A DNA stretch of 64,000 bases from Pseudomonas sp. GM50. Its GTDB lineage: Bacteria; Pseudomonadota; Gammaproteobacteria; Pseudomonadales; Pseudomonadaceae. Below, in pieces: positions 42,077 through 55,442 of the stretch. A model generated the notes under the pieces. The model had not been told where the DNA came from and ran no database searches. It was given only the letters and a program-made list of their open reading frames with translations. Numbering within the stretch: the stretch's first letter is position 1; each line of letters opens with the position of its first letter. The stretch spans positions 56,352 through 120,351 of the forward strand of contig NZ_AKJK01000044.1 of the NCBI RefSeq assembly GCF_000282375.1, written 5' to 3'. Position numbers and translations under genes: made by a program.

Positions 42077-42469
42077 ATGAAGTTCGCCATTGCGCTGTTT
42101 TCCGCCGCCCATGCGCCCTCCTCGCGCCGCGCCTTGCTGTTCGCCCAGGCCGCTCTGGCCGGCGGGCATGAAATTGTCCGGCTGTTTTTCTATCAGGATG
42201 GCGTCTACAACGCGTCCGCCAGCGTGGTCACGCCTCAGGATGAGCAGGACTTGCCCAAGCAGTGGCGCAACTTTGTCAGCGAGCATCAACTCGATGGCGT
42301 GGTCTGCATCGCCGCCGCCCTGCGCCGTGGGGTGTTGAACGAGGAAGAAGCCCAACGCTATCAGCGTGAAGCGGTAGCGGTGGGTGCGCCGTGGGAATTG
42401 TCCGGTCTCGGCCAGTTGCATGACGCGGTGCAAGACGCTGACCGCTTGATCTGTTTCGGAGGCGCGTGA
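42077..42469 (+). CDS. tusD: Sulfurtransferase complex subunit TusD
   Basis: TusD forms the TusBCD hexamer that relays sulfur from TusA to TusE for 2-thiouridine at tRNA position 34. The 130-residue DsrE-fold protein has the sulfur-carrying Cys in DGVVCIAAALRRGV and the start MKFAIALFSAAHAPSSRRALLFAQAALAGGHEIVRLFFYQDGVY typical of TusD. First of five consecutively overlapping genes (tusD-tusC-tusB-tusE-ybiB). The ATG at 42077 is chosen because the domain begins there. Confidence 0.93.
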   Translation: MKFAIALFSAAHAPSSRRALLFAQAALAGGHEIVRLFFYQDGVYNASASVVTPQDEQDLPKQWRNFVSEHQLDGVVCIAAALRRGVLNEEEAQRYQREAVAVGAPWELSGLGQLHDAVQDADRLICFGGA

Positions 42470-42470
42470 G

Positions 42471-42833
42471 ATGGCTAAATCCTTGCTGATTATCAGCCGC
42501 CAGGCGCCGTGGTCCGGGCCGAATGCGCGCGAAGCACTGGACATCGTCCTGGCCGGCGGTGCCTTCGATCTGCCGATCGGCCTGCTGTTTCTCGATGACG
42601 GTGTGTTCCAGCTCGCCAATGAACAGAACGCCAAAGCCCTGCAACAGAAAGACCTGAGCGCCAATCTGCAAGCCTTGCCGATGTTCGGCGTCGAAGAGCT
42701 GTTCGTCTGTGGTGAAAGCGCCGCGACCCGTGGTCTGGACCCCGAAAACCTGTCACTTGAAGAAGCCCGGGTACTGACCACCCAGGACATCACCGCCCTC
42801 ATTGACCGTTACGACCAGGTGATCACCCTCTGA
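42471..42833 (+). CDS. tusC: Sulfurtransferase complex subunit TusC
   Basis: A 120-residue DsrF/TusC protein (SLLIISRQAPWSGPNAREALDIVLAGGAFDLPIGLLFLDDGVFQL). It is the non-catalytic partner of TusD in the TusBCD relay. It begins one base after the tusD stop, with GGAGGCG as ribosome site inside the tusD end. Its TGA shares one base with the tusB ATG. Start and length agree with the family. Confidence 0.93.
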   Translation: MAKSLLIISRQAPWSGPNAREALDIVLAGGAFDLPIGLLFLDDGVFQLANEQNAKALQQKDLSANLQALPMFGVEELFVCGESAATRGLDPENLSLEEARVLTTQDITALIDRYDQVITL

Positions 42834-43126
42834 TGTCGACTTTGCATGTGTTGTCTCATTCCCCTTTCGGCGACGAGCGTCTGAGCAGTTGCCTGCGTGT
42901 GATCGGCGCCAACGATGCGCTGCTGCTCAGTGGCGACGCGGCCTATGCCTTGCAGCCAGGCACTGTGCCGTTCGGCGCGCTGCACGCCCGCCAATTGAAA
43001 CTGTTCGTGCTGGCCGAAGATGCTCAAGCGCGGGCTCTGCAAGTCCCGGACTGGGCCAAGGCCATCGATTACCCGGCCTTCGTCGAACTGTCGATTCACT
43101 ACGACAAGGTCAACAGTTGGCTATGA
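42833..43126 (+). CDS. tusB: Sulfurtransferase complex subunit TusB
   Basis: A 97-residue DsrH/TusB protein (STLHVLSHSPFGDERLSSCLRVIGANDALLLSGDAAYAL). Third subunit of the TusBCD sulfur relay. Its ATG overlaps the tusC stop by one base, and its TGA overlaps the tusE ATG by three bases, so translation is coupled on both sides. The family is poorly conserved but the gene order makes the call safe. Confidence 0.92.
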   Translation: MSTLHVLSHSPFGDERLSSCLRVIGANDALLLSGDAAYALQPGTVPFGALHARQLKLFVLAEDAQARALQVPDWAKAIDYPAFVELSIHYDKVNSWL

Positions 43127-43458
43127 AATCCATGACGGTCGGCGCCCGCGCCATTGAACTGGACAAGGACGGTTTCCTGGTCGAACTGAGTGACTGGTCT
43201 GCCGAGGTGGCCGCCGCCCTCGCTGCCGCCGAAGACATCGAGTTGAGCCCGGAACACTGGGAGATCCTCGAACTGCTGCGCAGTTTCTACGACGAATTCC
43301 AGCTGTCCCCGGCGACCCGCCCGCTGATCAAGTACACCGCATTGAAACTCGGCCCCGACAAGGGCAACAGCCTGCACCTGAACCGACTGTTCAAAGGCAC
43401 CCCTGCCAAACTCGCCGCGAAACTGGCGGGCCTGCCCAAACCGACGAATTGCTTATGA
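43123..43458 (+). CDS. tusE: Sulfurtransferase TusE (DsrC family)
   Basis: A 111-residue DsrC/TusE protein that accepts persulfide sulfur from TusBCD and hands it to MnmA for tRNA thiolation. The conserved C-terminus carries the active cysteine as the penultimate residue (PTNCL), and the HWEILELLRSFYDEFQLSPATRPL block is diagnostic. Its start overlaps the tusB stop and its stop overlaps the next gene's start, so it is embedded in a coupled operon. Confidence 0.95.
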   Translation: MKSMTVGARAIELDKDGFLVELSDWSAEVAAALAAAEDIELSPEHWEILELLRSFYDEFQLSPATRPLIKYTALKLGPDKGNSLHLNRLFKGTPAKLAAKLAGLPKPTNCL

Positions 43459-44456
43459 CCGACTATCCAGCACTGACCCTCGAAACGCCCGCCGAGCACC
43501 CGTTCGCCCAGTTCGTGCGGATTCTTGGCAAAGGTAAACGCGGTGCCCGCAACCTGACTCGCGAAGAAGCCCGCGAGGCCATGGGCCTGTTGCTCGACGA
43601 CAAGGTCGAGGACACCCAACTCGGCGCGTTCCTGATGCTGTTGCGACACAAGGAAGAAAGCGCCGAGGAAATGGCCGGGTTCACCGAAGCCTTGCGTGAA
43701 CGCCTGAATCCGCCAGCGCTGGCGGTCGATCTGGACTGGCCGACGTATGCCGGCAAGAAGCGCCACTTGCCGTGGTACCTGCTGGCGGCCAAGTGCCTGG
43801 CACAGAACGGCGTGCGCATCTTCATGCATGGCGGCGGTGCGCACACGGCCGGTCGGCTGTACAGCGAACAACTGCTCGAAACACTGAACATCCCACTGTG
43901 CCGCACCTGGCAGCAGGTCGACGCTGCGCTCGATCAGGGCGGCCTGGCGTTCATGCCATTGGTGGACTGGGCTCCGCAACTTCAGCGGATGATCGACCTG
44001 CGCAACACCTTGGGCCTGCGCTCGCCGATCCATTCCCTGGCGCGGATTCTCAACCCGTTGGGCGCTCGCTGTGGCCTGCAAAGCATTTTCCACCCTGGCT
44101 ATCAGGCCGTGCATCGCGATGCCAGCGGTTTGCTCGGCGACACCGCCATCGTCATCAAGGGCGACGGCGGTGAAATCGAGATCAACCCGGACGCCGACAG
44201 TCACCTGTATGGCACCACTGGCGGCGAAAGCTGGGATGAAGAATGGCCGCAGCTGTCGACCCAGCGCCACGTCAAACCGGCCAGCCTCGATCCGGAGCAT
44301 TTGAAAGCGGTGTGGCGTGGCGACGTGGTCGACAGCTACCCGCAAATGGCGCTGATCTCGACCATGGCCCTGGCGTTGCGCGGCCTCGGCCAGCCCCGCG
44401 AGCAAGCGTTCGAAACCGCCCAGCAGTACTGGGACGCCCGGGACAAATCGATTTAA
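43455..44456 (+). CDS. ybiB: TrpD2/YbiB-family protein (anthranilate phosphoribosyltransferase fold)
   Basis: A 333-residue protein with the fold of TrpD (glycosyl transferase family 3) but not a tryptophan enzyme: YbiB/TrpD2 proteins bind DNA and RNA non-specifically. It shows the helical N-terminal domain (FAQFVRILGKGKRGARNLTREEAREAMGLLL) and a glycine motif MHGGGAHTAGRLYSE where TrpD has its phosphoribosyl loop. The ATG overlaps the tusE stop (ATGA). Its place at the end of the tus operon is conserved in Pseudomonas; a link to tRNA thiolation or DNA damage response is unproven. Confidence 0.9.
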   Translation: MTDYPALTLETPAEHPFAQFVRILGKGKRGARNLTREEAREAMGLLLDDKVEDTQLGAFLMLLRHKEESAEEMAGFTEALRERLNPPALAVDLDWPTYAGKKRHLPWYLLAAKCLAQNGVRIFMHGGGAHTAGRLYSEQLLETLNIPLCRTWQQVDAALDQGGLAFMPLVDWAPQLQRMIDLRNTLGLRSPIHSLARILNPLGARCGLQSIFHPGYQAVHRDASGLLGDTAIVIKGDGGEIEINPDADSHLYGTTGGESWDEEWPQLSTQRHVKPASLDPEHLKAVWRGDVVDSYPQMALISTMALALRGLGQPREQAFETAQQYWDARDKSI

Positions 44457-44546
44457 TCGATCATTACTGCCTAACCTTTGCGCTTTTTGTTCGAACCCAT
44501 GCGCATAGACTCCTCTCCAACGCTTATCGGTTGAGGAGTTTTGAAC

Positions 44547-45545
44547 ATGGGTTTGTTAGTCGAAGGCCGCTGGCAAGATCAGTGGTATGAAAGCAAGGAC
44601 GGCACCTTCCAGCGCGAACAGGCGCAACGTCGCCACTGGCTGACCGCCGACGGCAAGCCAGGCCCGACCGGCGTCGGTGGTTTTGCCGCCGAGGCCGGGC
44701 GCTATCATCTCTACGTCTCCCTCGCCTGCCCATGGGCTCATCGCACGTTGATCCTGCGCAAACTCAAAGGCCTCGAAAGCCTGATCGACGTGTCGGTGGT
44801 CAGTTGGCTGATGCTGGAAAACGGCTGGACCTTTGACAAGAACCTGGGCTCGACCGGCGACAAGCTCGATCACTTCAATTTCATGCACCAGCGCTACACC
44901 GTCGATACCGCTAACTACACCGGCCGCGTCACGGTGCCGGTGCTCTGGGACAAACAGACGAATCGCATCGTCAACAATGAGTCGGCGGAAATCATCCGCA
45001 TGTTCAACAGCGCGTTCGATGATTTGACCGGCAACGACCTGGATTTCTACCCGGCTCCCTTGCGAAACGAAATTGACGCCATGAACGAGCGGATTTATCC
45101 GGCGGTGAACAACGGCGTGTACCGCGCCGGGTTTGCCACCTCGCAGCAGGCTTATGAAGAAGCGTTCGATGAACTGTTTGGTGAGCTGGATCGGCTGGAG
45201 CAATTGCTGGGCGCCAATCGTTACCTGACGGGTGAATACCTGACCGAAGCCGACATCAGGCTATTCACTACCCTGATTCGCTTTGATGCGGTGTATTACG
45301 GCCACTTCAAATGCAATTTGCGGCGAATTGCCGATTATCCGAATCTGTCGAACTGGCTACGGGAGATTTATCAGTGGCCAGGGATTGCCGAGACGGTGGA
45401 TTTCACCCATATCAAGAACCACTACTACGGTAGCCACAAGACCATCAATCCGACTGGGATCGTACCTAAAGGGCCGGCGCAGGATTTCACTGCGGTTCAT
45501 GATCGGGCACGGTTGAAGGGGAAAGGGGTTTGGCGCAAGGCCTGA
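44547..45545 (+). CDS. yqjG: Glutathionyl-hydroquinone reductase
   Basis: A 332-residue Xi-class glutathione transferase that reduces glutathionyl-hydroquinones. The catalytic motif is SLACPWAHRTLILRKLKGL with the CPWA cysteine, and the C-terminal DINTRVPRC-type partner is replaced here by the family block VYRAGFATSQQAYEEAFDELF...YLTEADIRLFTTLIRFDAVYYGHFKCNLRRI. Start at 44547 follows GAGGAG by about eight bases; the TTG two codons earlier is rejected. It stands outside the tus operon, with 84 bases between. Confidence 0.92.
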   Translation: MGLLVEGRWQDQWYESKDGTFQREQAQRRHWLTADGKPGPTGVGGFAAEAGRYHLYVSLACPWAHRTLILRKLKGLESLIDVSVVSWLMLENGWTFDKNLGSTGDKLDHFNFMHQRYTVDTANYTGRVTVPVLWDKQTNRIVNNESAEIIRMFNSAFDDLTGNDLDFYPAPLRNEIDAMNERIYPAVNNGVYRAGFATSQQAYEEAFDELFGELDRLEQLLGANRYLTGEYLTEADIRLFTTLIRFDAVYYGHFKCNLRRIADYPNLSNWLREIYQWPGIAETVDFTHIKNHYYGSHKTINPTGIVPKGPAQDFTAVHDRARLKGKGVWRKA

Positions 45546-45568
45546 AGTTTATTCAGGATTTAGGGCCT

Positions 45569-45643
45569 CATCGCGAGCAGGCTCGCTCCCACATTTGATT
45601 TGCGTCGTTCACAAATCCCTGTGGGAGCGAGCCTGCTCGCGAT
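45569..45643. repeat. REPIN of the ATCGCGAGCAGGCTCGC type
   Basis: CATCGCGAGCAGGCTCGCTC and its near-exact complement ending GAGCCTGCTCGCGATG surround a short loop that contains TTTGATTTGC. It lies between convergent yqjG and cysG. Confidence 0.88.
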
Positions 45644-45659
45644 GGGGGCGATGCGGTAT

Positions 45660-47054
45660 TCAGACTTGCGCCTGGGCGCCCTCAAACCACGCCAGTTTCT
45701 CGCGCAGTTGCACCACTTCCCCGACGATCACCAGCGTCGGCGCATGCACTTCATGCTCCGCTACCAGCCGTGGAAGGTCGGCCAGGGTGCCGGTAAACAC
45801 CCGCTGATTGACCGTGGTGCCCTGCTGGATCAACGCCGCCGGGGTATCGGCCGCGCGACCGTGCTTGATCAACTGCTCGCAGATGATCGGCAGGCCCACC
45901 AGCCCCATGTAAAACACCAGGGTTTGCGCCGGCGCGACCAGATCAGCCCACGGCAAATCGGTGGAACCGTCCTTGAGGTGCCCGGTGACGAACCGCACCG
46001 ACTGCGCGTAATCGCGGTGAGTCAGCGGAATCCCGGCATAGGCCGCGCAACCACTGGCCGCGGTAATGCCCGGGACGACCTGGAACGGAATGCCATGGGC
46101 CGCCAGTTCTTCGATCTCTTCGCCACCGCGCCCGAAAATGAACGGATCGCCGCCCTTCAACCGCACCACGCGCTTGCCGGCCTTGGCCAGATCCACCAGA
46201 TGCTGGTTGATCTGTTCCTGAGGCACGGCGTGATCGGCGCGGCGCTTGCCAACGTAGACTCGCTCGGCATCGCGACGGCACAAATCCAGAATCGCCGGCG
46301 CCACCAAGCGGTCATACAAAACCACATCGGCTTGCTGCATCAGCCGCAAGGCGCGGAAGGTCAACAGGTCGGGATCACCCGGCCCTGCACCCACCAGATA
46401 AACCTCGCCGGTAGCGACAGGCGCTTCACCATTGATTTTCGCCAGCATCAAGCGCTCGGCCTCGGCGCCCTGCCCGGCCAGTTGCCGGTCGGCAATCGGA
46501 CCCTGGAATACATCCTCCCAGAACGCCCGGCGCTGTTGCACATCTGGAAACAGGCCTTTGACCTGAGTGCGGAAACGCGCCGCCAGACCGGCCAGTTGCC
46601 CGTAGGTGGAAGGAATCCAGGTTTCCAGCTTGGCCCGAATCAACCGCGCCAGCACCGGCGCATCGCCGCCGCTGGACACCGCAATGATCAGCGGAGAACG
46701 ATCGACGATCGCCGGGAAGATCACGCTGCACAGGGCCGGCGCGTCCACCACGTTGACCGGCACGCAACGCCGATGAGCATCGGCGGAGACATGCGCGTTC
46801 AGCGGTTCGTCGTCGGTGGCAGCGATGATCAGCCCGCAACCGTCCAGATCCGCCTCGACGTAGCCACGCACCAGGCACTCGCCACCGCTGCCGACCACCA
46901 GCTCGCGCAGTTGCGGTTCGATTTGCGGTGCAACCACCCGCAGCAGCGCACCGGCTTCGGCCAGCAGGCGGGATTTGCGCAAGGCAATCTCCCCTCCGCC
47001 GACGACCAATACACGACTGCCGCGAAGGTTATGAAACAGCGGCAGATAGTCCAT
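45660..47054 (-). CDS. cysG: Siroheme synthase CysG
   Basis: A 464-residue trifunctional enzyme that makes siroheme from uroporphyrinogen III. Residues 1 to about 205 form the CysG^B dehydrogenase/ferrochelatase domain ([32 protein letters not shown]). Residues 215-460 form the uroporphyrinogen methyltransferase domain CysG^A ([53 protein letters not shown]). Siroheme serves sulfite and nitrite reductases. It directly abuts serS with no gap, so the two are one transcript. Confidence 0.96.
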   Translation of the reverse strand: MDYLPLFHNLRGSRVLVVGGGEIALRKSRLLAEAGALLRVVAPQIEPQLRELVVGSGGECLVRGYVEADLDGCGLIIAATDDEPLNAHVSADAHRRCVPVNVVDAPALCSVIFPAIVDRSPLIIAVSSGGDAPVLARLIRAKLETWIPSTYGQLAGLAARFRTQVKGLFPDVQQRRAFWEDVFQGPIADRQLAGQGAEAERLMLAKINGEAPVATGEVYLVGAGPGDPDLLTFRALRLMQQADVVLYDRLVAPAILDLCRRDAERVYVGKRRADHAVPQEQINQHLVDLAKAGKRVVRLKGGDPFIFGRGGEEIEELAAHGIPFQVVPGITAASGCAAYAGIPLTHRDYAQSVRFVTGHLKDGSTDLPWADLVAPAQTLVFYMGLVGLPIICEQLIKHGRAADTPAALIQQGTTVNQRVFTGTLADLPRLVAEHEVHAPTLVIVGEVVQLREKLAWFEGAQAQV

Positions 47055-48347
<1,293 letters not shown>

Positions 48348-48350
48348 TTA

Positions 48351-48725
48351 TCAAAGTTTGGTCAAGGACAGGCCAGCCCAGGTGGCGAGCAGCCCGCCGA
48401 ATACGCTGATGACCGCATAGCCCAGGGCCAGCGGCACTTGCCCGGTTTCCAGCAGGCGCACCGTATCCAGTGAAAAGGATGAAAAAGTCGTCAGCCCCCC
48501 GAGGAAGCCGACCATCAACCCGGCGCGCACCGCAAACGGTACCTCCGGGCGAATCAAAAACAGACCGTATAGAACGCCGATCAGCAAACAGCCCACGATA
48601 TTAACGGCCAGCGTCGCGGTATAGAAGTGCCGCGGCCAATTCGCGTTGATCCAGTTACCGGTGGCGAAGCGCAATAGCGTGCCGGCGACACCGCCGACAG
48701 AAACGGCAACGATCAATGGAATCAC
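48351..48725 (-). CDS. crcB: Fluoride channel CrcB/Fluc
   Basis: A 124-residue Fluc fluoride channel of four helices that forms dual-topology dimers and expels F-. The conserved Gly-Asn-Asn pathway appears as [30 protein letters not shown], and the [16 protein letters not shown] block is the family signature. The start is GTG and shares one base with the rarA TAG, so both are coupled. No fluoride riboswitch is seen because it lies inside an operon. Confidence 0.95.
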   Translation of the reverse strand: MIPLIVAVSVGGVAGTLLRFATGNWINANWPRHFYTATLAVNIVGCLLIGVLYGLFLIRPEVPFAVRAGLMVGFLGGLTTFSSFSLDTVRLLETGQVPLALGYAVISVFGGLLATWAGLSLTKL

Positions 48726-50047
48726 TATTTTCTCCGCTGTCGAGGGCTTAGACGATCAAGCTGCGCGAGGTGGTTGAGCTTTTCGCCGATTTTCAGTTCC
48801 AGGCCGCGGGGCACTGGTTGATAAAACCGTTGCGGTTCGAGTTCGTCCGGGAAGTAGTCTTCGCCAGCGGCGTAGGCATCCGGCTCATCGTGGGCATAGC
48901 GGTATTCATCGCCATAACCCAATTGCTTCATCAACTTGGTCGGCGCATTGCGCAAGTGCAGCGGCACTTCGAGCGAACCGTGTTCGGTGGCGCTGCGCAT
49001 CGCGGCTTTGAAGCCCATGTACACCGCATTGCTTTTCGGCGCGCAGGCCAGATACGTGATGGCCTGGGCCACCGCCAACTCACCTTCGGGGCTGCCAAGG
49101 CGCTCCTGCACTTCCCACGCCGCCAGGCACAGGCTCAGGGCGCGAGGGTCGGCATTACCGATGTCTTCGCTGGCCATGCGCACCACGCGCCGAGCCAGGT
49201 ACAACGGGTCGCAACCGCCGTCGATCATCCGCGCGAACCAGTACAGCGCGCCATCGGGGTTGGAGCCGCGCACCGATTTATGCAGCGCGGAGATCTGGTC
49301 GTAGAAGGCTTCGCCGCCCTTGTCGAAGCGCCGGCGGGTATCGCCGAGCAGACTTTGCAGCAGGTCGACGCCGATTTCGCTATTGTCTTCGGCCAAGTCG
49401 GAGGCGTTTTCCAGCAGGTTGAGCAGACGCCGGCCATCTCCATCGGCGGCGGACAACAGCATCTGGAAACCTTCATCGCTGAGGGTCAGTTGTCGCTTGC
49501 CCAGCCCGCGCTCTTCGGTCAGCGCGCGATGCACCAGCTTGCGCAGGGCGGCTTCGTCGAGGCTTTTGAGCACATAGACGCGTGCCCGGGACAGGAGCGC
49601 GTTATTGAGTTCGAACGAGGGGTTTTCGGTGGTCGCGCCGATGAAAATCAGCGTGCCGTCTTCAACGTATGGCAGGAACGCATCCTGCTGGGACTTGTTG
49701 AAGCGGTGCACTTCGTCGACGAACAGGATGGTGCGTTTACCGTACTGCCCGGCCTGCTGCTTGGCGACTTCCACCGCCTGGCGGATTTCCTTCACGCCGG
49801 CCAACACCGCCGAAACCGTTTCGAAGTGCGCATCGGAGACTTCCGCGAGCAGCCGCGCCAACGTGGTTTTACCCACCCCCGGCGGCCCCCAGAAAATCAT
49901 CGAATGCAGGGCACCCTGCTCCAGCGCTTCGCGCAAAGGCTTGCCGCGAGCGAGCAGGTGTTCCTGACCGACGTACTCGTCCAGATTGGTCGCGCGCAGG
50001 CGTGCGGCCAAGGGCTGAGCAATCGGGGCGCTGCGAAACAGGTCCAT
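48725..50047 (-). CDS. rarA: Replication-associated recombination protein RarA (MgsA)
   Basis: A 440-residue clamp-loader-like AAA+ ATPase active at stalled forks. Walker A reads [17 protein letters not shown], Walker [16 protein letters not shown], and sensor 1 [25 protein letters not shown]. The C-terminal RarA tail ([35 protein letters not shown]-type) is present. ATG at 50047 is preferred over the preceding GTG. It is downstream of lolA, separated by a REPIN. Confidence 0.95.
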   Translation of the reverse strand: MDLFRSAPIAQPLAARLRATNLDEYVGQEHLLARGKPLREALEQGALHSMIFWGPPGVGKTTLARLLAEVSDAHFETVSAVLAGVKEIRQAVEVAKQQAGQYGKRTILFVDEVHRFNKSQQDAFLPYVEDGTLIFIGATTENPSFELNNALLSRARVYVLKSLDEAALRKLVHRALTEERGLGKRQLTLSDEGFQMLLSAADGDGRRLLNLLENASDLAEDNSEIGVDLLQSLLGDTRRRFDKGGEAFYDQISALHKSVRGSNPDGALYWFARMIDGGCDPLYLARRVVRMASEDIGNADPRALSLCLAAWEVQERLGSPEGELAVAQAITYLACAPKSNAVYMGFKAAMRSATEHGSLEVPLHLRNAPTKLMKQLGYGDEYRYAHDEPDAYAAGEDYFPDELEPQRFYQPVPRGLELKIGEKLNHLAQLDRLSPRQRRK

Positions 50048-50119
50048 CACTACTTATGAAACCTCGGGTTATTACATAACGCTGAAGTCTGGCGAACACC
50101 CAGTGACAAGAGCGGCTAT

Positions 50120-50232
50120 CTGTGGCGAGGGGGCTTGCCCCCGTTGGGTCGCGAAGCGGCCCCAAAAGCTTTGCGACTGCTTCGCAGCCGGACGGGGGCA
50201 AGCCCCCTCGCCACACAAGCCCGCTCCCACAG
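50120..50232. repeat. REPIN of the TGTGGCGAGGGGGCTTGCCC type
   Basis: CTGTGGCGAGGGGGCTTGCC at the left and GGCAAGCCCCCTCGCCACAC at the right flank a core with GGTCGCGAAGCGGCCCC; a partial CCCGCTCCCACAGG of the other REP class follows. It separates lolA and rarA. Confidence 0.88.
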
Positions 50233-50242
50233 GTTATGCGTC

Positions 50243-50866
50243 TTACTCTTGAATCACGTCCGCCCCTTTAGGGATGTCGAACTTGAACTTGGACGCCGGA
50301 ATCGGCTCGTTGGCCTTCACGCCGGTGAACAGGATGTTGGTGCGCTGGCCGACGCTGTCGATCATCTGCATATCATTGACCAGACCATTGCGGAACGACA
50401 GGCGCAGGCTGTCGAACAGGGTGTCCTTGGTTTTCGGCTTCAGGGTGAAGTCGATCACGCCGCCGGCTTCCTTGGCGCTGATGTCGAAGCTCTGGCTGAT
50501 CTTCGATACATCACCGGACAGCAGCAACGCCGGGGTCTGGGTCAGACGCTGATCGAGATTCTTGATGGTGGCCTGTTCCAGATCCGGGTCCCACAGGGTC
50601 ACTTTCTTACCGTCCGACACCATGGTTTGCTCGGCCGGCGCGTTGGTGTGCCAGTAGAACAGGCCCGGGCGCTGCAAGGACATTTCACCCGCCGTTTCTT
50701 GTAACTGGGTGCCGCTGCCATCAAGAGTCAGCTGGGAGAAACGCGCGCTCAGGGTCTGGGATTTTTCCAGCAGTTGAGTCAGACGCGCCACGTCCTTGTC
50801 ATCGGCGTGGGCCGAGAGCGTGGTCAAAGCCAGTACCGGCAGCAACAACATGCGGATAAGACGCAT
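50243..50866 (-). CDS. lolA: Outer-membrane lipoprotein carrier LolA
   Basis: A 207-residue periplasmic chaperone that carries lipoproteins from LolCDE to LolB. It has a signal peptide ([21 protein letters not shown]) and the half-barrel pattern [65 protein letters not shown]. The ATG at 50866 follows GAGGA by nine bases; the open frame upstream of it is not coding. It is 67 bases downstream of ftsK, as in other Pseudomonas. Confidence 0.95.
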   Translation of the reverse strand: MRLIRMLLLPVLALTTLSAHADDKDVARLTQLLEKSQTLSARFSQLTLDGSGTQLQETAGEMSLQRPGLFYWHTNAPAEQTMVSDGKKVTLWDPDLEQATIKNLDQRLTQTPALLLSGDVSKISQSFDISAKEAGGVIDFTLKPKTKDTLFDSLRLSFRNGLVNDMQMIDSVGQRTNILFTGVKANEPIPASKFKFDIPKGADVIQE

Positions 50867-50933
50867 GGGAGTCCTCATAAACATTCGTGGGAGTGCGGGC
50901 GGCATCTCAGACACCGCCCCTTTCAAAACCGGA

Positions 50934-53339
50934 TCAGTCGCGCACCGGGCCAGGGGCCAGGACTTCACGCGAACCGTTGGTGTTCATGGACGTCACGACC
51001 CCGGCCATTTCCATGGCCTCGATCATGCGCGCCGCGCGGTTGTAGCCGATTTTCAGCTTGCGCTGAACCGCGGAGATGGACGCGCGACGGCTTTCCAGTA
51101 CGAACTGCACCGCTTCGTCGTAGAGCGCATCGGTTTCGGCATCATCGTCACCGCCACCGCCGCCGTTTTCAAAGCCGCTACCGGGCTCTTCGACACCGGC
51201 GAGGATGTCATCGTTGTATTCCGGCGCACCGCGCAGTTTCCAGGCTTCAACCACCCGGTGAACCTCGTCATCGGACACGAACGCGCCGTGAACACGAATC
51301 GGCAGACTGGTGCCCGGCGGCATGTACAACATATCACCGTGGCCCAGCAGTTGTTCGGCGCCGCCCTGGTCGATGATGGTCCGCGAATCGATCTTGCTCG
51401 ATACCTGGAACGCCATACGGGTCGGAATGTTCGCCTTGATCAAACCAGTGATCACGTCCACCGACGGACGCTGGGTCGCGAGGATCAAGTGGATACCGGC
51501 CGCACGGGCCTTCTGGGCGATACGGGCGATCAGCTCTTCGACCTTCTTGCCGACAATCATCATCATGTCGGCGAATTCGTCGACCACCACCACGATGGTC
51601 GGCAGTTTTTGCAGCAGTGGCGCCTCGTCGTGGATGCTTTCGCGCTTGTACAGCGGATCGCTCAACGGCTCGCCGGCGTCCTGGGCTTCCTTGACCTTGG
51701 CGTTGAAGCCCGACAGGTTACGCACGCCCATCTTCGCCATCAGCTTGTAGCGCCGTTCCATCTCGGCGACGCTCCAGCGCAAGGCGTTGGCGGCGTCCTT
51801 CATGTCGGTGACCACCGGGCACAGCAGGTGCGGAATGCCTTCGTAGATCGACAGCTCAAGCATTTTCGGGTCGATCATGATCAGCTTGGCGTCTTCCGGG
51901 CCAGACTTGAACAGAATCGACAGGATCATCGCGTTCACGCCCACCGACTTACCGGAACCGGTCGTACCGGCCACCAGCAAGTGCGGCATTTTCGCCAGGT
52001 CGGTGATGACCGGCTTGCCGCCGATATCATGACCCAGGGCCAGGGTGACCGGGGACTTGAAGTTATCGTACTCGGGGGTCGACAAGACCTCGGAGAACCG
52101 CACGATCTGCCGGTCTTCGTTAGGGATCTCGATACCGACCGTGGTCTTGCCCGGAATCACTTCCACGACACGCACGCTGGTCACGGCCAGGGAACGGGCC
52201 AGGTCTTTCGCCAGGTTGGAGATACGGCTGACTTTGACGCCGGCCGCTGGCTGGATTTCGTAACGGGTAATGACCGGGCCCGGGTGAATCGAATCCACCG
52301 AGACCTCGACGCCGAATTCCTTGAGCTTGATTTCCAGCAAGTGGCCGACGGCCGCCAGGGATTCGGGCGAATAATTGAGTTGTTTCTTTTCCGCGGGGTC
52401 GAGAATCGAGATCGGCGGCAAGGTGCCTTCCACGGCGCTGTCGACGAACAACGGCGCCTGTTTCTCTTTTTCCACGCGCTTGCTGGGAGCGGCCGGTTTG
52501 GGCGGAGCCGGGGCAATCACCGGCGGTACCTGCTTCTCGCGTTCGGACATGTGCTTGCTCAGGGCTTGCTCACGCTCGATCAGGCGCTCCTTGACCTTGG
52601 CTTGCTCGCGTTTGTCGGTGACGGTCGGCGCGACCACGTCATGCACGCGATCGTCGACTTCACGCAGTTGAGCAACCAGTTGCTTGCGTTCGACACGGGC
52701 CGCCCACCAGCGATTGGCCGCGCCCTGAAACAGTTCGAACAGATCAAGGGTGATCTTGCCGGTGACGTCCATCACCTTGAACCACGACAGGTCGGTGAAC
52801 ACCGTCAGGCCGAACAGGAACAGCGCGATGAACAACAACGTGCTGCCCTGGATATTCAGCGCGTTCCGGGCCAGATCGCCGAGGCTTTCGCCCAAAGCGC
52901 CGCCCGCGCCGGCCGGCAGACCGGTCGCCGCGTGGAAATGGATGTGGGCCAGCGCTGCACCCGACAGCACCAGGAATACCAGGCCGATCAGACGCCAGGA
53001 GAACAACCAGCCGCTCCACTGCCACGGTTCGTGGCGCTGGCGGAAAATCTGATACGCCTTGATCGCCAGCAGCAACGGGAAAATGTAGGCGAAGTAACCC
53101 AGGACCATGAACAGGATATCGGCGCTGTAAGAGCCGGCCGGCCCGCCGAAGTTCTGCACATCGTCGATCTTGCTGTTATGGCTCCAGCCCGGATCGTCTT
53201 TGCCGTAGGTCAACAAAGCCATCATCAGGAACAGGCACAAGGCGCCGATGGCGATCAATGCACCTTCCTTGAGCCGGTAGTGCAATTGCTGGCGCCAGAG
53301 CGGGACGACTGTTTTAGGTGCTGCGGTGGATTTCTTCAA
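50934..53339 (-). CDS. ftsK: DNA translocase FtsK
   Basis: An 801-residue septal DNA pump. Four N-terminal membrane helices (to about residue 190), a proline/charged linker (residues 265-320), the motor with Walker [13 protein letters not shown] and Walker [15 protein letters not shown], and the C-terminal gamma domain [32 protein letters not shown] that reads KOPS. It pulls chromosome ends to dif and activates XerCD. The start is TTG ([17 protein letters not shown]); AGGA lies 11 bases before, and no in-frame ATG exists nearby. Confidence 0.96.
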   Translation of the reverse strand: MKKSTAAPKTVVPLWRQQLHYRLKEGALIAIGALCLFLMMALLTYGKDDPGWSHNSKIDDVQNFGGPAGSYSADILFMVLGYFAYIFPLLLAIKAYQIFRQRHEPWQWSGWLFSWRLIGLVFLVLSGAALAHIHFHAATGLPAGAGGALGESLGDLARNALNIQGSTLLFIALFLFGLTVFTDLSWFKVMDVTGKITLDLFELFQGAANRWWAARVERKQLVAQLREVDDRVHDVVAPTVTDKREQAKVKERLIEREQALSKHMSEREKQVPPVIAPAPPKPAAPSKRVEKEKQAPLFVDSAVEGTLPPISILDPAEKKQLNYSPESLAAVGHLLEIKLKEFGVEVSVDSIHPGPVITRYEIQPAAGVKVSRISNLAKDLARSLAVTSVRVVEVIPGKTTVGIEIPNEDRQIVRFSEVLSTPEYDNFKSPVTLALGHDIGGKPVITDLAKMPHLLVAGTTGSGKSVGVNAMILSILFKSGPEDAKLIMIDPKMLELSIYEGIPHLLCPVVTDMKDAANALRWSVAEMERRYKLMAKMGVRNLSGFNAKVKEAQDAGEPLSDPLYKRESIHDEAPLLQKLPTIVVVVDEFADMMMIVGKKVEELIARIAQKARAAGIHLILATQRPSVDVITGLIKANIPTRMAFQVSSKIDSRTIIDQGGAEQLLGHGDMLYMPPGTSLPIRVHGAFVSDDEVHRVVEAWKLRGAPEYNDDILAGVEEPGSGFENGGGGGDDDAETDALYDEAVQFVLESRRASISAVQRKLKIGYNRAARMIEAMEMAGVVTSMNTNGSREVLAPGPVRD

Positions 53340-54605
<1,266 letters not shown>

Positions 54606-54673
54606 CGGTTAACCTCCTTCAAGGCGGGCTCAACGGCCCGCCACCGCCCTCCCCTTCTGCAAGCCCGGATGCC

Positions 54674-55354
54674 ATGCTGACTTGGTTACAACGCAACACC
54701 CTGACCTTCCCGCCGCTGGAAAAAGCCATGCGCGACCCCAACGGGCTGCTGGCCGCGGGCGGCGATCTGTCCGCCGATCGCCTGATTCAAGCCTATCGTC
54801 ACGGTTGCTTTCCGTGGTTCTCGGAGGGCCAGCCGATTCTCTGGTGGTCGCCGGATCCGCGCACGGTTCTGTTTCCCGACGAACTGCATGTCTCCCGTAG
54901 CTTGAACAAACTGCTGCGCCAACAACGCTATCAAGTGACCTTCGATCGGGATTTTGCCGCGGTCATCCGCGCCTGCGCCGCACCGCGCGAATACGCCGAC
55001 GGCACCTGGATCACCCAAGAGATGCAGGACGCCTACGTCGAACTGCACCGGCGTGGTTATGCCCATTCGGTGGAGGTCTGGGACGATGGCGTGCTGGTCG
55101 GCGGGCTCTACGGCCTGGCGATGGGGCAGTTGTTTTTTGGCGAGTCGATGTTCAGCCGCGCCGACAACGCCTCCAAATATGGCTTCGCCACACTGGTGCG
55201 ACATCTGAAAGACTCAGGTTTTGTGCTGATCGATTGCCAGATGCCTACCGATCATCTGCACAGTCTCGGCGCCCGAGCGATTCCCCGCCGCGAATTTGCC
55301 GGCTACCTTGCGCGACACCTGGATCAACCGAGCCGCGCCAATTGGGTTTGCTGA
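54674..55354 (+). CDS. aat: Leucyl/phenylalanyl-tRNA-protein transferase
   Basis: A 226-residue aminoacyl transferase that adds Leu or Phe to N-terminal Lys or Arg, creating N-degrons read by ClpS. Signatures are [38 protein letters not shown] and [32 protein letters not shown]. The ATG at 54674 fits the family's N-terminus, though the ribosome site is poor and coupling to trxB, 68 bases away, is plausible. The open frame upstream is not coding. Confidence 0.95.
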   Translation: MLTWLQRNTLTFPPLEKAMRDPNGLLAAGGDLSADRLIQAYRHGCFPWFSEGQPILWWSPDPRTVLFPDELHVSRSLNKLLRQQRYQVTFDRDFAAVIRACAAPREYADGTWITQEMQDAYVELHRRGYAHSVEVWDDGVLVGGLYGLAMGQLFFGESMFSRADNASKYGFATLVRHLKDSGFVLIDCQMPTDHLHSLGARAIPRREFAGYLARHLDQPSRANWVC

Positions 55355-55442
55355 GCGACTTCTGCGCGCGTGGCTTACACTTAATGCGGGGAAACGAATT
55401 GAGAGCGCCCCCCTAATCAAAAGCTTATCCCGAGGGTTGATC

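Noticed and set aside
48725..50050. A fluoride riboswitch expected before crcB
   Set aside because: crcB begins inside the end of rarA by overlap, so there is no leader in which a riboswitch could fold.
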